Under the pieces are notes generated by a model that saw nothing but the letters and a program-made list of their open reading frames with translations, did no database searches and was not told the origin of the DNA. A stretch of 64,000 bases of DNA from Thiocapsa sp. GTDB lineage: Bacteria; Pseudomonadota; Gammaproteobacteria; Chromatiales; Chromatiaceae. Both the position numbers and the translations under genes were made by a program. The DNA lies in contig NZ_CP073760.1 in NCBI RefSeq assembly GCF_018399035.1, positions 4,898,501-4,962,500 of the forward strand, written 5' to 3'. This document shows, piece after piece, positions 52,909 to 60,504 of the stretch (position 1 is the stretch's first letter; each line of letters starts with the position of its first letter).

Positions 52909-53969
52909 GCGGGGTTTCCAGGCTTATTGCCGCGAGCCAACAACGCGCCCTTGTCATCAATGATGAAGGCTTGCCCAACCGCCTCTTGCGTGAAGGAAAA
53001 CTCGCGCTGCCCTTCTGCTTCCGCAAACCCCGGCAAACTCTGGCAATACGCCCTGACGGTCTCGAATGCCGCGACGATCTCCTTGGTGCGTCTCGCCGCG
53101 TCCGGGTCGCCCGGATTTCTGTCAGGGTGATGGGCCAGAATCAATTGTCGATAGGCCGATTTGATGCTGTCCCAAGAAGCCTTTTCCGACAACTGCAATA
53201 ATTGCCTCGCCCTGTCCACCATGGCATAGTTCCCTTGGTTCAGTTCGATATTGACAAAACTGTAGGCCGGTAACGGGCCGATGTAACGAAAGGTGAGAAC
53301 ATCCTCAAACTCCGTCGCCACTTCGTCCACGGCATCGTCAAACAGCGGCTTCTTGTCCTTTTCCACCAGAAAGCTTCGGTTGAAAATCATGCCATCCGCT
53401 CTCAGCGGTGCGTCCGAGTAATCGGTTGCCAATGGCGTGAGTTTGTTATGAATGGCGGCGACAAACGTTCCCTTCTTGACCTCGGAAGATTCAAATAATT
53501 GTCGGCCCGCCTGTACCGGGTCCATGCTGGCCAGTTCGGGGTTTTCCTTGGCTATTTCTTGGAGTATCTTGGGCAATTCCCAGGCAGCTTGGATGACGAG
53601 TTCCCGTTTTCCTTGCAGACTGTCCAGGTAGGTTCTCAATTGGACGTAGGCATGTTCCAGAACCCTTGCAACCTCTTCATCATTATTTGCAGTGAATCCG
53701 AACTTCAAGGGCAACAGTCCGTTGTGGCCGGCCTGTTCGAGGAGGAAGGCGTTGACTTGCTGATACTTCAGCAGGTGCGCTTGATGGTGTTCGTCCGATT
53801 GGCTTGGGACGAGCAGGTCGATATCCATGTCGCTCACCACCGCTGCAATGTCCCGATAACAGACGACTTCAAGGGGTGCGGCATTGATTCCGCCAGCCGG
53901 GTAGGCTGCCAAGTTTGGCGTATCCGTGCGGTTGTCGAGGGTCGCGTAAATAAAGCGTTTTATTTGCAT
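52905..53969 (-). CDS. GvpL/GvpF gas-vesicle protein fused to a J-domain
   Basis: The 354-residue product has an N-terminal ~245-residue GvpL/GvpF domain (IKRFIYATLDNR...GGINAAPLEVVCYRDIAAVVSDM; LKYQQVNAFLLEQAGHNGLLPLKFGF; VLTFRYIGPLPAYSFVNIEL). Next comes a DnaJ J-domain (~255-305) with the HPD tripeptide in ILAHHPDRNPGD, then a short tail. GvpF/L proteins are minor gas-vesicle assembly proteins; the attached J-domain would recruit the Hsp70 encoded next. No other gvp gene is in the window. GC is lower than in the flanks, which supports horizontal transfer. Confidence 0.88.
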   Translation of the reverse strand: MQIKRFIYATLDNRTDTPNLAAYPAGGINAAPLEVVCYRDIAAVVSDMDIDLLVPSQSDEHHQAHLLKYQQVNAFLLEQAGHNGLLPLKFGFTANNDEEVARVLEHAYVQLRTYLDSLQGKRELVIQAAWELPKILQEIAKENPELASMDPVQAGRQLFESSEVKKGTFVAAIHNKLTPLATDYSDAPLRADGMIFNRSFLVEKDKKPLFDDAVDEVATEFEDVLTFRYIGPLPAYSFVNIELNQGNYAMVDRARQLLQLSEKASWDSIKSAYRQLILAHHPDRNPGDPDAARRTKEIVAAFETVRAYCQSLPGFAEAEGQREFSFTQEAVGQAFIIDDKGALLARGNKPGNPA

Positions 53970-54340
53970 ACAGAATGTCCGATGATGAGTGGGGGTTGCA
54001 TCCGTTCACAGGGTTCTTGGCCTACGGGTCTTCATTGCTGCGACCCGACGGCTGAGGATGGGTAAAGGAAATACCAGGGACAGACCACTATTTTTGAGCG
54101 ATATCCGCAGATTGAGCCGATCGGTGTCGGCCAGCTCGTTCCGCGATCAACCGGAAGTCTCAGCCCAAGTGTGCCACGACCATCGTCGCGATCTGTTGTT
54201 GAATCTGTTCATTGCCCAAGACGAAGGCATCGTTGGTTGCATCTCGAAGGCCGTTCAGTATGCCCTATCGATCGGTCTCTGGTCCTGCGGGCGTATCATC
54301 ACTGAAGATAGCAGGAAACCGTGGTCTGTCCCTAAACCAT
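53970..54340. other. Gene-free region with MITE-like insertion
   Basis: Apart from a 257-bp element with matching inverted ends (54076-54333), I see no gene. The first ~100 bp are the upstream region of the gas-vesicle pair and may hold its promoter. Confidence 0.6.
54076..54333. mobile_element. MITE-like element with 13-bp inverted ends
   Basis: AGGGACAGACCAC at 54076-54088 and GTGGTCTGTCCCT at 54321-54333 are perfect inverted repeats bounding 258 bp without a complete gene. The same end sequence appears singly at about 44683. It lies exactly at the missing 5' end of the HigB-like toxin gene. No clear target duplication is visible. Confidence 0.65.
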
Positions 54341-54630
54341 CCGTGCGCTCCTTCCCGCCGGACGCACGGCAGGATGCGGGGCGCCAGCTCGAGTTGGTGC
54401 AGCGTGGCCAACGTCCCAATGACTCGAAACCCATGGCAACCATCGGCCAGGGTGTCGAGGAACTGCGGATTTGGGATGAAGCCGGCACCTTTCGGGTCAT
54501 CTACACGGCTCGGCTGGCGGATGCCATTTATGTTCTCCATGCCTTCCGGAAAAAGACCCAAACGACCGCCAAACGCGAGATTGAAATTGCCGGAGCGCGT
54601 TTCGACCAACTGACACGGGGCCACCCATGA
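54334..54630 (+). pseudogene. HigB/RelE-like (Gp49-type) toxin with 5' end replaced
   Basis: The frame VRSFPPDARQDAGRQLELVQRGQRPNDSKPM..GQGVEELRIWDEAGTFRVIYTARLADAIYVLHAFRKKTQT matches phage-derived Gp49/HigB-type toxins from about their 20th residue on. The expected start and first strand are absent. Upstream in frame lies the MITE-like element, with no suitable ribosome binding site. The stop overlaps the antitoxin start (ATGA). The toxin is probably not made or lacks its first strand. Confidence 0.8.
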
Positions 54631-54926
54631 GCGACCTTGAGAATGACGACAGCGTCGAAACCTACGCCAGCGTTTGGGATGCCATCGCCGACACCCCGGC
54701 GGAGGCCGCCAACCTGAAGCTGCGCTCCGAGCTGATGGACCAGATCACCGCCATCATCGCCTCACACGAATGGACCCGGAACGAGGCCGCGATGCGCTGC
54801 GGGGTGACTCAGCCTCGGATGAACGACTTGCTGCGCGGACGCATTTCGCGCTTTTCGCTCGATGCCTTGGTCAACATCGCGGCGGCACTCGGGATGCGCG
54901 TCGCGGTTCGGCTGGAGGCGGCCTGA
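54627..54926 (+). CDS. HigA-type XRE antitoxin
   Basis: The 99-residue product has an N-terminal dimer/toxin-contact helix (TYASVWDAIADTPAEAANLKLRSELMDQITAII) and an XRE helix-turn-helix (WTRNEAAMRCGVTQPRMNDLLRGRISRFSLDALVNIAAALG). This is the normal arrangement of the antitoxin encoded second in phage-type HigBA pairs. It overlaps the damaged toxin by 4 bp. Its end runs directly into a 32-bp sequence that also precedes the HicB gene. Confidence 0.87.
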   Translation: MSDLENDDSVETYASVWDAIADTPAEAANLKLRSELMDQITAIIASHEWTRNEAAMRCGVTQPRMNDLLRGRISRFSLDALVNIAAALGMRVAVRLEAA

Positions 54927-54957
54927 GAGAATCCCGATGAACATCGATCCACGCATC
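54925..54957. repeat. Copy of the HicB start junction
   Basis: CTGAGAGAATCCCGATGAACATC.ATCCAC occurs here and at 41086-41117 with one mismatch. There it leads into the HicB gene; here it stops after seven codons (MNIDPRI). It marks a recombination join between the HigA end and a PIN-gene remnant. Confidence 0.85.
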
Positions 54958-55093
54958 TGACCTGCTCAACGACCTTACGATAGACGGCCCCGGGGATCGT
55001 GACCTCCGCAAAGAGATCCTTCAGGACGGTCAATCGGTCCATCCTCGCCAGGCCGATCAGGCCGGACGAGTCGGCGACGACACAGCTCGGCAT
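54943..55093 (-). pseudogene. Truncated DUF3368-type PIN toxin
   Basis: ATG 55093 begins MPSCVVADSSGLIGLARMDRLTVLKDLFAEVTIPGAVYRKVVEQ, the first ~45 residues of a DUF3368 PIN protein with its first Asp. It then runs into the HicB junction sequence and loses the rest of the fold, including the remaining acidic residues. Inactive. Confidence 0.8.
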
Positions 55094-55097
55094 CGCG

Positions 55098-55257
55098 CAG
55101 TCGTGCCAGATCGTCGGCGAGGTCCAGGGCGCCGTAATGGATCGGGATCATCAACTCGCGATTCATCTCGGCAAACTCTCAGTGACTGAATCCTCCAAGC
55201 TCGCATGCCTTGCCCACGGAGATCCGGCCATGCTCGTAAAGGAAGAGTGCAAGCATG
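55098..55257 (-). pseudogene. UPF0175-family antitoxin remnant with nonsense mutation
   Basis: The frame reads LFLYEHGRISVGKACELGGFSH-stop-EFAEMNRELMIPIHYGALDLADDLARLRDAEL. This is the UPF0175 pattern (LYExGxIS.GKAAELAG.S..EF) with TGA in place of an expected CGA-type Arg codon. The front end is cut by fusion to a MarC fragment. It was the partner of the adjacent PIN gene. Confidence 0.75.
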
Positions 55258-55533
55258 CCAGCAGCAGTACCGCGGCGAGGGCGGAGGGCCCGGCGATCAT
55301 GGGCACCGCCAGCGGGACGATGAAAGGCTCCTCGTCGAGCTCGCGCCGCTCGGCCGCTTCGTGATCCGGAAAGACCATCCGCAGCGCGATGATGAAGAGC
55401 ACCACGCCGCCCGCCACGCCGAGCGCCGGTTGCTTCAGCCCCAGGTAATGCAGGACCGTATCGCCCGCCGCCAGGAAGGCCAACAGCACCAGATAGGCGA
55501 CCAGCAGCTCGCGCCCGATGATCCGAATGCGCC
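55255..55533 (-). pseudogene. Internal fragment of a MarC-family membrane protein
   Basis: The frame GRELLVAYLVLLAFLAAGDTVLHYLGLKQPAL...GGVVLFIIALRMVFPDHEAAERRELDEEPFIVPLAVPMIAGPSALAAVLLLA is the middle of a MarC (YhgN-type) protein. It lacks both ends. It joins the hydrogenase protease gene region at one side and the UPF0175 remnant at the other. Confidence 0.8.
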
Positions 55534-55560
55534 GAAAAACTCACGTGTACTCGGTATCGA

Positions 55561-56022
55561 TCATTCGCGACGCGGCTCGATCCCCAAGAGGCTCATGATG
55601 GCCTCGCAGAGGCCGGGAATCGCCGCGGCAACGGCGGGTGTCAAGCCGGGCGACCAATCGATCTCGCCAGGCTGGATTCCGAAGATAATGATCTCGGACG
55701 GGAGTATCCCGAGCGCCTCGCCCAGCAACAGGGCCTCGGCCAGACCGGCATCGTGCAGGGTTCCGCGCAGGTCCGAGTCCGGGGTTCGCAGGCAGTCCGG
55801 GGTGAAGCGTTGCCAAGTCCCGGGCATCTCTCCCATCTCGGCCGCATCGACGATGATGGCGCGATCGTACCCCTGCAGGCTCAGGACCAAACTCAGCCCG
55901 GGTGTGCCGCCATCCAACCCCGTCACGCCCGGGGGCAAGGCGGGCAGGGCGTTCAAGACGGCCGCGCCGACCCCGTCGTCTCCGCGCAAGGGATTGCCCA
56001 ACGCCAAGACCAGCGTGGTCAT
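55561..56022 (-). CDS. Hydrogenase maturation protease of the hydrogenase operon
   Basis: The 153-residue product starts MTTLVLALGNPLRGDDGVG, the GNxLRGDDGxG signature with both metal-contact Asp residues. Later come AIIVDAAEMGEMPG and IIIFGIQPGEIDWSPGLTP, typical of endopeptidases for NAD(P)-linked hydrogenases. It should cut the large subunit after DPCISCSTH. It is the last gene of the operon, 147 bp after the large-subunit gene, with a GTAGGGGCGAC repeat between. ATG 56037/56040 are alternative starts. Confidence 0.88.
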   Translation of the reverse strand: MTTLVLALGNPLRGDDGVGAAVLNALPALPPGVTGLDGGTPGLSLVLSLQGYDRAIIVDAAEMGEMPGTWQRFTPDCLRTPDSDLRGTLHDAGLAEALLLGEALGILPSEIIIFGIQPGEIDWSPGLTPAVAAAIPGLCEAIMSLLGIEPRRE

Positions 56023-56123
56023 AGGGGCTTTGGTCATCATTGCGGCCACGACGGCGCTCGGCGCGGAGCACCGGGAGCTGCGCGACACCCTAGGCACGGC
56101 GTCACGGGTAGGTCGGGTGGCTG

Positions 56124-56184
56124 GGTAGGGGCGACTAAAGTCGCCCCTACTTCGCCCCTACCTCGCCCCTACCTCGCCCCTACA
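56124..56184. repeat. GTAGGGGCGA tandem/palindromic repeat at the hydrogenase gene end
   Basis: GTAGGGGCGACTAAAGTCGCCCCTAC is a near-perfect palindrome also found inside family C. It is followed by three tandem CTTCGCCCCTAC/CCTCGCCCCTAC units that run into the last codons and stop of the large-subunit gene. Confidence 0.85.
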
Positions 56185-57473
56185 GCCTTAACGAACTTGA
56201 CGTCGAGCATGTGGGTCGAGCAGGAGATGCAGGGGTCGTACGCACGCACCAGCATCTCGAGCGCCAGGGTGATCTCCTGCTGCGTCCGGTCGAGGATCCC
56301 GGGGACGAGCGCGCGCATGTCCAGCTCGATGTTCGCCAGGTTTTGCCCGGTCGGGATGATGCAGTTCGCCCCGACGATCGTCCCGCCCTCGATCCAGTAG
56401 TGATGGAAGAGTGTCCCGCGCGGCACGTCGGCGGCGCCGACACCTTCGCCCGACATGCGCGTGGGCGCGGCCGGCGCTTCGGGTTTGATCCCCTGGTCGA
56501 GCAGTTGGTCGATCAGCAGGATCGCATCCTCCGTGCAATGGACGACCTCCACCGCCTGGGCCGCCGCATTCAGATAGGGATTGATCGTCTTGGGCCGGAG
56601 GCCGAGTGCCTCGGCCGCGGCCTGCGCGCGGGGATGCAGCCGATCGTAGTTGATGTTGAAGCGCGCAAGCGCCCCGACCATGTAGGACTCGCGCCGATGG
56701 CGGGTGTGCTTGGCGGAGGAATGCGCGACGATGGTCTCGTTGGTCACCTCGCGATACTCGGCGAGCGGCCGGATCCCGCCGTCGCTGCTGGCGATGGACC
56801 CGTCGATGAAGCAGTACTCGTCGTCCCGATGCAGGGCGACGTATTCGGTGTCGCGCTCGAAGGCCGGGAACTCCAGACCCTGCAGGAGCTGGATGGTCGC
56901 GTCGCAGTCCGCACGCGAGGCGACCAGGCGCTCGCGCAGGGCGCGCAGTTCCGCGGGCTTGGGGAACTGCGTGAAGCCGCCGACCGTCATGGAGATGGGA
57001 TGGGTGTGGCGTCCGCAAAGGGTCGCGCAGAGATCCCCGGCAAGCTGCTTCATGCGCAATGCGCGCAGGACGATGTCGGGCGCGCTCTTGGCCAGCGGGA
57101 TCACGCTGCCGAGGCCGAGATAGTCCGGCGCCACCAGCATGTAGATATGCAGGACGTGGCTGTCGAGGATCTCGCCGTGAAAGTTCAGCTTGCGCAGCAG
57201 GGTGGTCTGCAGGCTGGGTGTCACCCCGAGCGCCTGCTCGGTCGCACGCAGGGAGGCGGTCGCGTGCCCGACGGCACAGATCCCGCAGATGCGCGAGGTG
57301 ATGTGCGATGCCTCGTCGTAGGCGCGACCGCGCAGCATCGCCTCGAAGAAGCGCGGCGTCTCGACGATCTGCAGATCGCATTGGGTCAGCTCGCCGTTCT
57401 CGACATCCACGACGATGTTGCCGTGCCCTTCGACGCGTGTGACATGATGAACATCGACCTTCAGCGTGCTCAT
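56169..57473 (-). CDS. hydA: NiFe hydrogenase large (alpha) subunit, group 3b
   Basis: The 434-residue product binds the NiFe(CN)2CO site through motif L1 SRICGICAVGH (~65-75) and motif L2 DPCISCSTH near the C-terminus. The peptide after His (MLDVKFVKAVGAR) is removed on maturation. ATG 57473 overlaps the stop of the small-subunit gene (ATGA). Group 3b enzymes are cytoplasmic NADP-linked hydrogenases or sulfhydrogenases. In a purple sulfur bacterium it would balance electrons between H2, NAD(P)H and possibly sulfur. The last residues VGAR are encoded by a repeat. Confidence 0.93.
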   Translation of the reverse strand: MSTLKVDVHHVTRVEGHGNIVVDVENGELTQCDLQIVETPRFFEAMLRGRAYDEASHITSRICGICAVGHATASLRATEQALGVTPSLQTTLLRKLNFHGEILDSHVLHIYMLVAPDYLGLGSVIPLAKSAPDIVLRALRMKQLAGDLCATLCGRHTHPISMTVGGFTQFPKPAELRALRERLVASRADCDATIQLLQGLEFPAFERDTEYVALHRDDEYCFIDGSIASSDGGIRPLAEYREVTNETIVAHSSAKHTRHRRESYMVGALARFNINYDRLHPRAQAAAEALGLRPKTINPYLNAAAQAVEVVHCTEDAILLIDQLLDQGIKPEAPAAPTRMSGEGVGAADVPRGTLFHHYWIEGGTIVGANCIIPTGQNLANIELDMRALVPGILDRTQQEITLALEMLVRAYDPCISCSTHMLDVKFVKAVGAR

Positions 57474-58225
57474 GCCGGCGTCACTCCTTCCATTTGCATG
57501 GTTTGATAGGTGAGGAAGAGCGACAAGCGGGCATCGATCTGTTCCTCGGTCATGCCGCGCTCGCGCAGTGCCTCCTTGATCGCCCCCAGGTTGGGCGAGG
57601 GAATGAGCCCGCGACACCCCTCGCAGCCTTGCCCGCAGGACGGGCAGATGGCGTCGCAGCCGGCACGCGTGATGGGCCCGAGACAGGTCTGCCCGCGCAG
57701 GAACATGCAGACGTTCTCGGTGAGCTTGCACTCGATGCAGAGCGGGTAATCCGGGATGGCCGGCATGCGGCCCTGCAAGAGATGCGTGACCGCCATGACG
57801 AATTCGTCGCGGTCGATCGGACAGCCCGGGATCACGGCGTCGACCTTGATCACGGCGCTCAGCGGACGTGCCGGATAGGTCTCGAACCAGTCCTTCTTCT
57901 CGCCGTAGACGTACTCGCGCACATCGTCCAGCGGCATGCGATTGCGGATCGCGTTGATCCCGCCTAGATGGGCACAGGCGCCGACAGCGATGACGATCTG
58001 TGCCTGCTTGCGGATCTCGCGGATCTTCGCCTCGTCGGACGGTCGCGTACAGGAGCCCTCGATGAAGGCGATCCGATAGTCGTCGCTGCGCTCGGTCATC
58101 GCCTCGCGGAACTGGACGATCTCGATGACCTCGAGTAGCTCGGGATGGCGCTGCAGGGTGTCGAGGACGGTGAGTTGGCAGCCTTCGCAGCTCGTGAACT
58201 CGAAAAAGGCAACCTTCGGATTCAT
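57470..58225 (-). CDS. hydD: NiFe hydrogenase small (delta) subunit, group 3b
   Basis: The 251-residue product's N-terminus FFEFTSCEGCQLTVLDTLQ and later EGSCTRPSD, GACAHLGG and PGCPIDRDEF carry the proximal cluster ligands. C-terminal Cys-rich pieces (CIECKLTENVC..CLGPITRAGCDAICPSCGQGCEGCRG) hold medial and distal [4Fe-4S] clusters. It transfers electrons from the NiFe site to the diaphorase part. The start at ATG 58225 overlaps the gamma gene stop by 4 bp. There is no Tat signal, consistent with a cytoplasmic enzyme. Confidence 0.93.
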   Translation of the reverse strand: MNPKVAFFEFTSCEGCQLTVLDTLQRHPELLEVIEIVQFREAMTERSDDYRIAFIEGSCTRPSDEAKIREIRKQAQIVIAVGACAHLGGINAIRNRMPLDDVREYVYGEKKDWFETYPARPLSAVIKVDAVIPGCPIDRDEFVMAVTHLLQGRMPAIPDYPLCIECKLTENVCMFLRGQTCLGPITRAGCDAICPSCGQGCEGCRGLIPSPNLGAIKEALRERGMTEEQIDARLSLFLTYQTMQMEGVTPA

Positions 58226-59076
58226 GACAAGGCCTCCTCGAGGTTTTTGACCTCGGCGTACGACAAGACGGGGCCTTGTTGGCAGGTGTAGATGTGATGC
58301 ATCTGACAATGCCCGCACTTGCCGACCCCGCATTTCATCTGCCGCTCGAAGCTCAGCCAGATATTGCCCTCGGCGATCCCGGCGGCGAGCAGCTCGTCGA
58401 GGACGAAGCGATACATGACCGGCGGCCCCACGATCGCCACAACCGTATTGCGAGCCGGGAACTTCACCTTCGGCAGCAATGTGGTGATGACGCCTACCGG
58501 GCCCTCCCAGCCCTCGCTCGGACGGTCCACCGTCACATGACACTCGACATCCTCGCGGTCCGCCCAGGCCGCGAGGTCGGCCGGGAACAGAAAGTCGTTC
58601 GGCGTGCGCGCCCCGTAGAGCAGGGCGACGCGCCCGTACTTGCCGCGCTCGTCCAGCACTTCGGTGATGAGCGAGCGCAGGGGTGCGAGCCCGAGCCCGC
58701 CGGCGATGAAGATGATGTCCTTGCCGTGGAAGCGGTCGATCGGGAAGCCATGCCCGAAGGGTCCGCGGACCGCGATCATGCTGCCCACATCCAGCCGATG
58801 CAGCGCATCGGTCAGCTTCCCGACCCGACGCACGCACAGCTCGAAGGAGCCGTTGCTGCGCGCGGGCGAGGAGCAGATGCTGATGGGCGCCTCGCCGATC
58901 CCCAGGATCGAGACCTCGACGAATTGCCCCGGCTTGTGGGCGATGGTGAAGCCGCTCGGCAGCTCCAGATGGAACCACTTCTCCACCGCGGTGAATTGCT
59001 CGACCTCGACGATGCGCGCCGGGGTCGGCATGTAGATGGAGGAATTGGTGAGCGTTTCGCGCAGGAGAGTGGTCAT
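58222..59076 (-). CDS. hydG: Hydrogenase gamma subunit, FAD/NAD(P)-binding diaphorase
   Basis: The 284-residue product has a ferredoxin-reductase-like flavin barrel (KPGQFVEVSILGIGEAPISICSSP, with RxYS replaced by APIS), a nucleotide-binding Rossmann half (IFIAGGLGLAPLRSLITEV, VAIVGPPVMYRF) and a C-terminal [2Fe-2S] loop (CGVGKCGHC...C). It is the HydG/PyrK-like subunit that passes hydrogenase electrons to NAD(P)+. ATG 59076 overlaps the beta gene (ATGA). It matches Pyrococcus sulfhydrogenase I gene order (B-G-D-A). Confidence 0.92.
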   Translation of the reverse strand: MTTLLRETLTNSSIYMPTPARIVEVEQFTAVEKWFHLELPSGFTIAHKPGQFVEVSILGIGEAPISICSSPARSNGSFELCVRRVGKLTDALHRLDVGSMIAVRGPFGHGFPIDRFHGKDIIFIAGGLGLAPLRSLITEVLDERGKYGRVALLYGARTPNDFLFPADLAAWADREDVECHVTVDRPSEGWEGPVGVITTLLPKVKFPARNTVVAIVGPPVMYRFVLDELLAAGIAEGNIWLSFERQMKCGVGKCGHCQMHHIYTCQQGPVLSYAEVKNLEEALS

Positions 59077-60128
59077 GACCGCGACGATGCCTCCTCGGTG
59101 GCGGGCCGACGCCGCTGGGCCAGGGTGTTGAGCAGGCCGATCGGCGTGATATGGGCCGGACAGGAGAGCGCGCAGCGTCCGCAGCCGACGCATCCGAGCA
59201 GACCGTAGGACTCGTATTGATACTTGCCTTTGCGCAGGAAGCGATGGCGCAGCCGCCGCGCTTGGGAGCTGCGGAAGTTGTGTCCGCCGGCGACCACGGC
59301 GAATTTCTCGATCAAGCAGGAATCCCAGACACGGACGCGTTTGCCGTGCTCGAGCTTCAGATCGATCTCGTCCAGCACATCGAAGCAGTAACAGGTCGGA
59401 CAGACCTTCGTACATTGACCGCAGGCGAGGCAAGTGTCGCCGACCTCGTCCCAAAGCGCGCTGTCCTGACTGGCCGCAAGCAGATCCGGAAGATCCGTCA
59501 CGTCGCAGTCCAGGCGATAGTCGAAGTTGGGCCATTTCCCGGCCATCACCTGGTTTGCGCGGTCGTAGTCGGCCTCCACGGGCTCCCAGAACAGACTCAA
59601 GCCCTCGATCAACTGCTCGCCCTGCTCGGAGCCGATCTCGACCGCATACCGATCGCCCAGATCGGTGAGGTGAACGTCGAAGCCCTCCGGCACGGCCAGC
59701 GTGCCCATGCTCTTGCAGAAGGCGTGGTCCATGCAGGGTTTGAGGCATTCGATGCTGACCAGGGTCGTCTTGCGCCGACGTGCTTGATAATGCTGGTCGG
59801 TGTGGCCGGTGCCCTGGATCTTGTCCAGCAGGGTGATGGCGTGCAGGTCGCAGGTGTGCAGGGCCATGATCACCGTGGGCTGGATCTCTTCGATCAGCGG
59901 CGACATCTCCATCGTCTTCGCGTTGAAGGCGAAGAGGTCTTCGCGCGGCGGCAGGAGGTACTTTTTGGGCGGGAGGACGCTGCTGTGGTAGTCGAGAACC
60001 AGGTCGTCCGCGTTCTCGATCTCCTCGAAGATGTACTGACCGTAGGTCTCTCGGGGCGCCACGACGCGGTGGGTGGCACGCAGGCGTTCGACCCACGCCT
60101 TGAGCGAGTGCTTGGGAAGTATTTTCAA
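59073..60128 (-). CDS. hydB: Hydrogenase beta subunit, 4Fe-4S dicluster protein
   Basis: The product is ~351 residues. N-terminal KILPKHSLKAWVERLRA is followed by TCDLHAITLLDKIQG and cysteine motifs CLACGQCTKVCPTC and CVGCGRCALSCPAH, two [4Fe-4S] ferredoxin-like sets that link the gamma diaphorase to the small subunit. TTG 60128 is preferred as start, because homologues begin at KIL.K and GAGGGA stands 6-7 bases before it. GTG 60176 would add a Pro/Asp-rich tail. It is the first gene of the operon; the promoter lies upstream in 60130-60500. Confidence 0.9.
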   Translation of the reverse strand: MKILPKHSLKAWVERLRATHRVVAPRETYGQYIFEEIENADDLVLDYHSSVLPPKKYLLPPREDLFAFNAKTMEMSPLIEEIQPTVIMALHTCDLHAITLLDKIQGTGHTDQHYQARRRKTTLVSIECLKPCMDHAFCKSMGTLAVPEGFDVHLTDLGDRYAVEIGSEQGEQLIEGLSLFWEPVEADYDRANQVMAGKWPNFDYRLDCDVTDLPDLLAASQDSALWDEVGDTCLACGQCTKVCPTCYCFDVLDEIDLKLEHGKRVRVWDSCLIEKFAVVAGGHNFRSSQARRLRHRFLRKGKYQYESYGLLGCVGCGRCALSCPAHITPIGLLNTLAQRRRPATEEASSRS

Positions 60129-60504
60129 CGGGATGTCCCTCGACGACGGAGGATCCGGTGCATCCGGTGGCGGCACCGGTCGGGATGGAGCCGAATGGCT
60201 CCGGATCGGGCGGTACCCTCGGGTAAAACGACCATGCGATGACTACGGGATTACGGGAATCCTCGCAGGTTAATCATCCAGGGGATGCAGCGCAAGCTGC
60301 GCAAGACCTTGTCGTTGCGAGGGTGCTCGAGCGAAGGAGGACAGGCCTCGACGAGGTCGGGTGGATTCGGTCGGGGTGGGAACGCCTGCCTGGATGGCGA
60401 GCGCGTCATCTGCCGCTGCTCAGCTGCTTCGCATGCCTCGGTCGGCGTTGTAGACTCCGGTTCCTTTGTATCCCACATCACACGTTCGAGGCGTCACGCG
60501 TCCC
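60129..60504. other. Divergent intergenic region
   Basis: It separates the hydrogenase operon (minus) from the antiporter gene (plus). No gene is assignable. Promoters for both sides must lie here, but I see no firm -35/-10 or sigma-54 box. Confidence 0.6.

Noticed and set aside
53989..54336. N-terminal extension of the HigB-like toxin across the MITE-like element
   Set aside because: The extended residues have no similarity to the toxin family and lie in a non-coding element with inverted ends.
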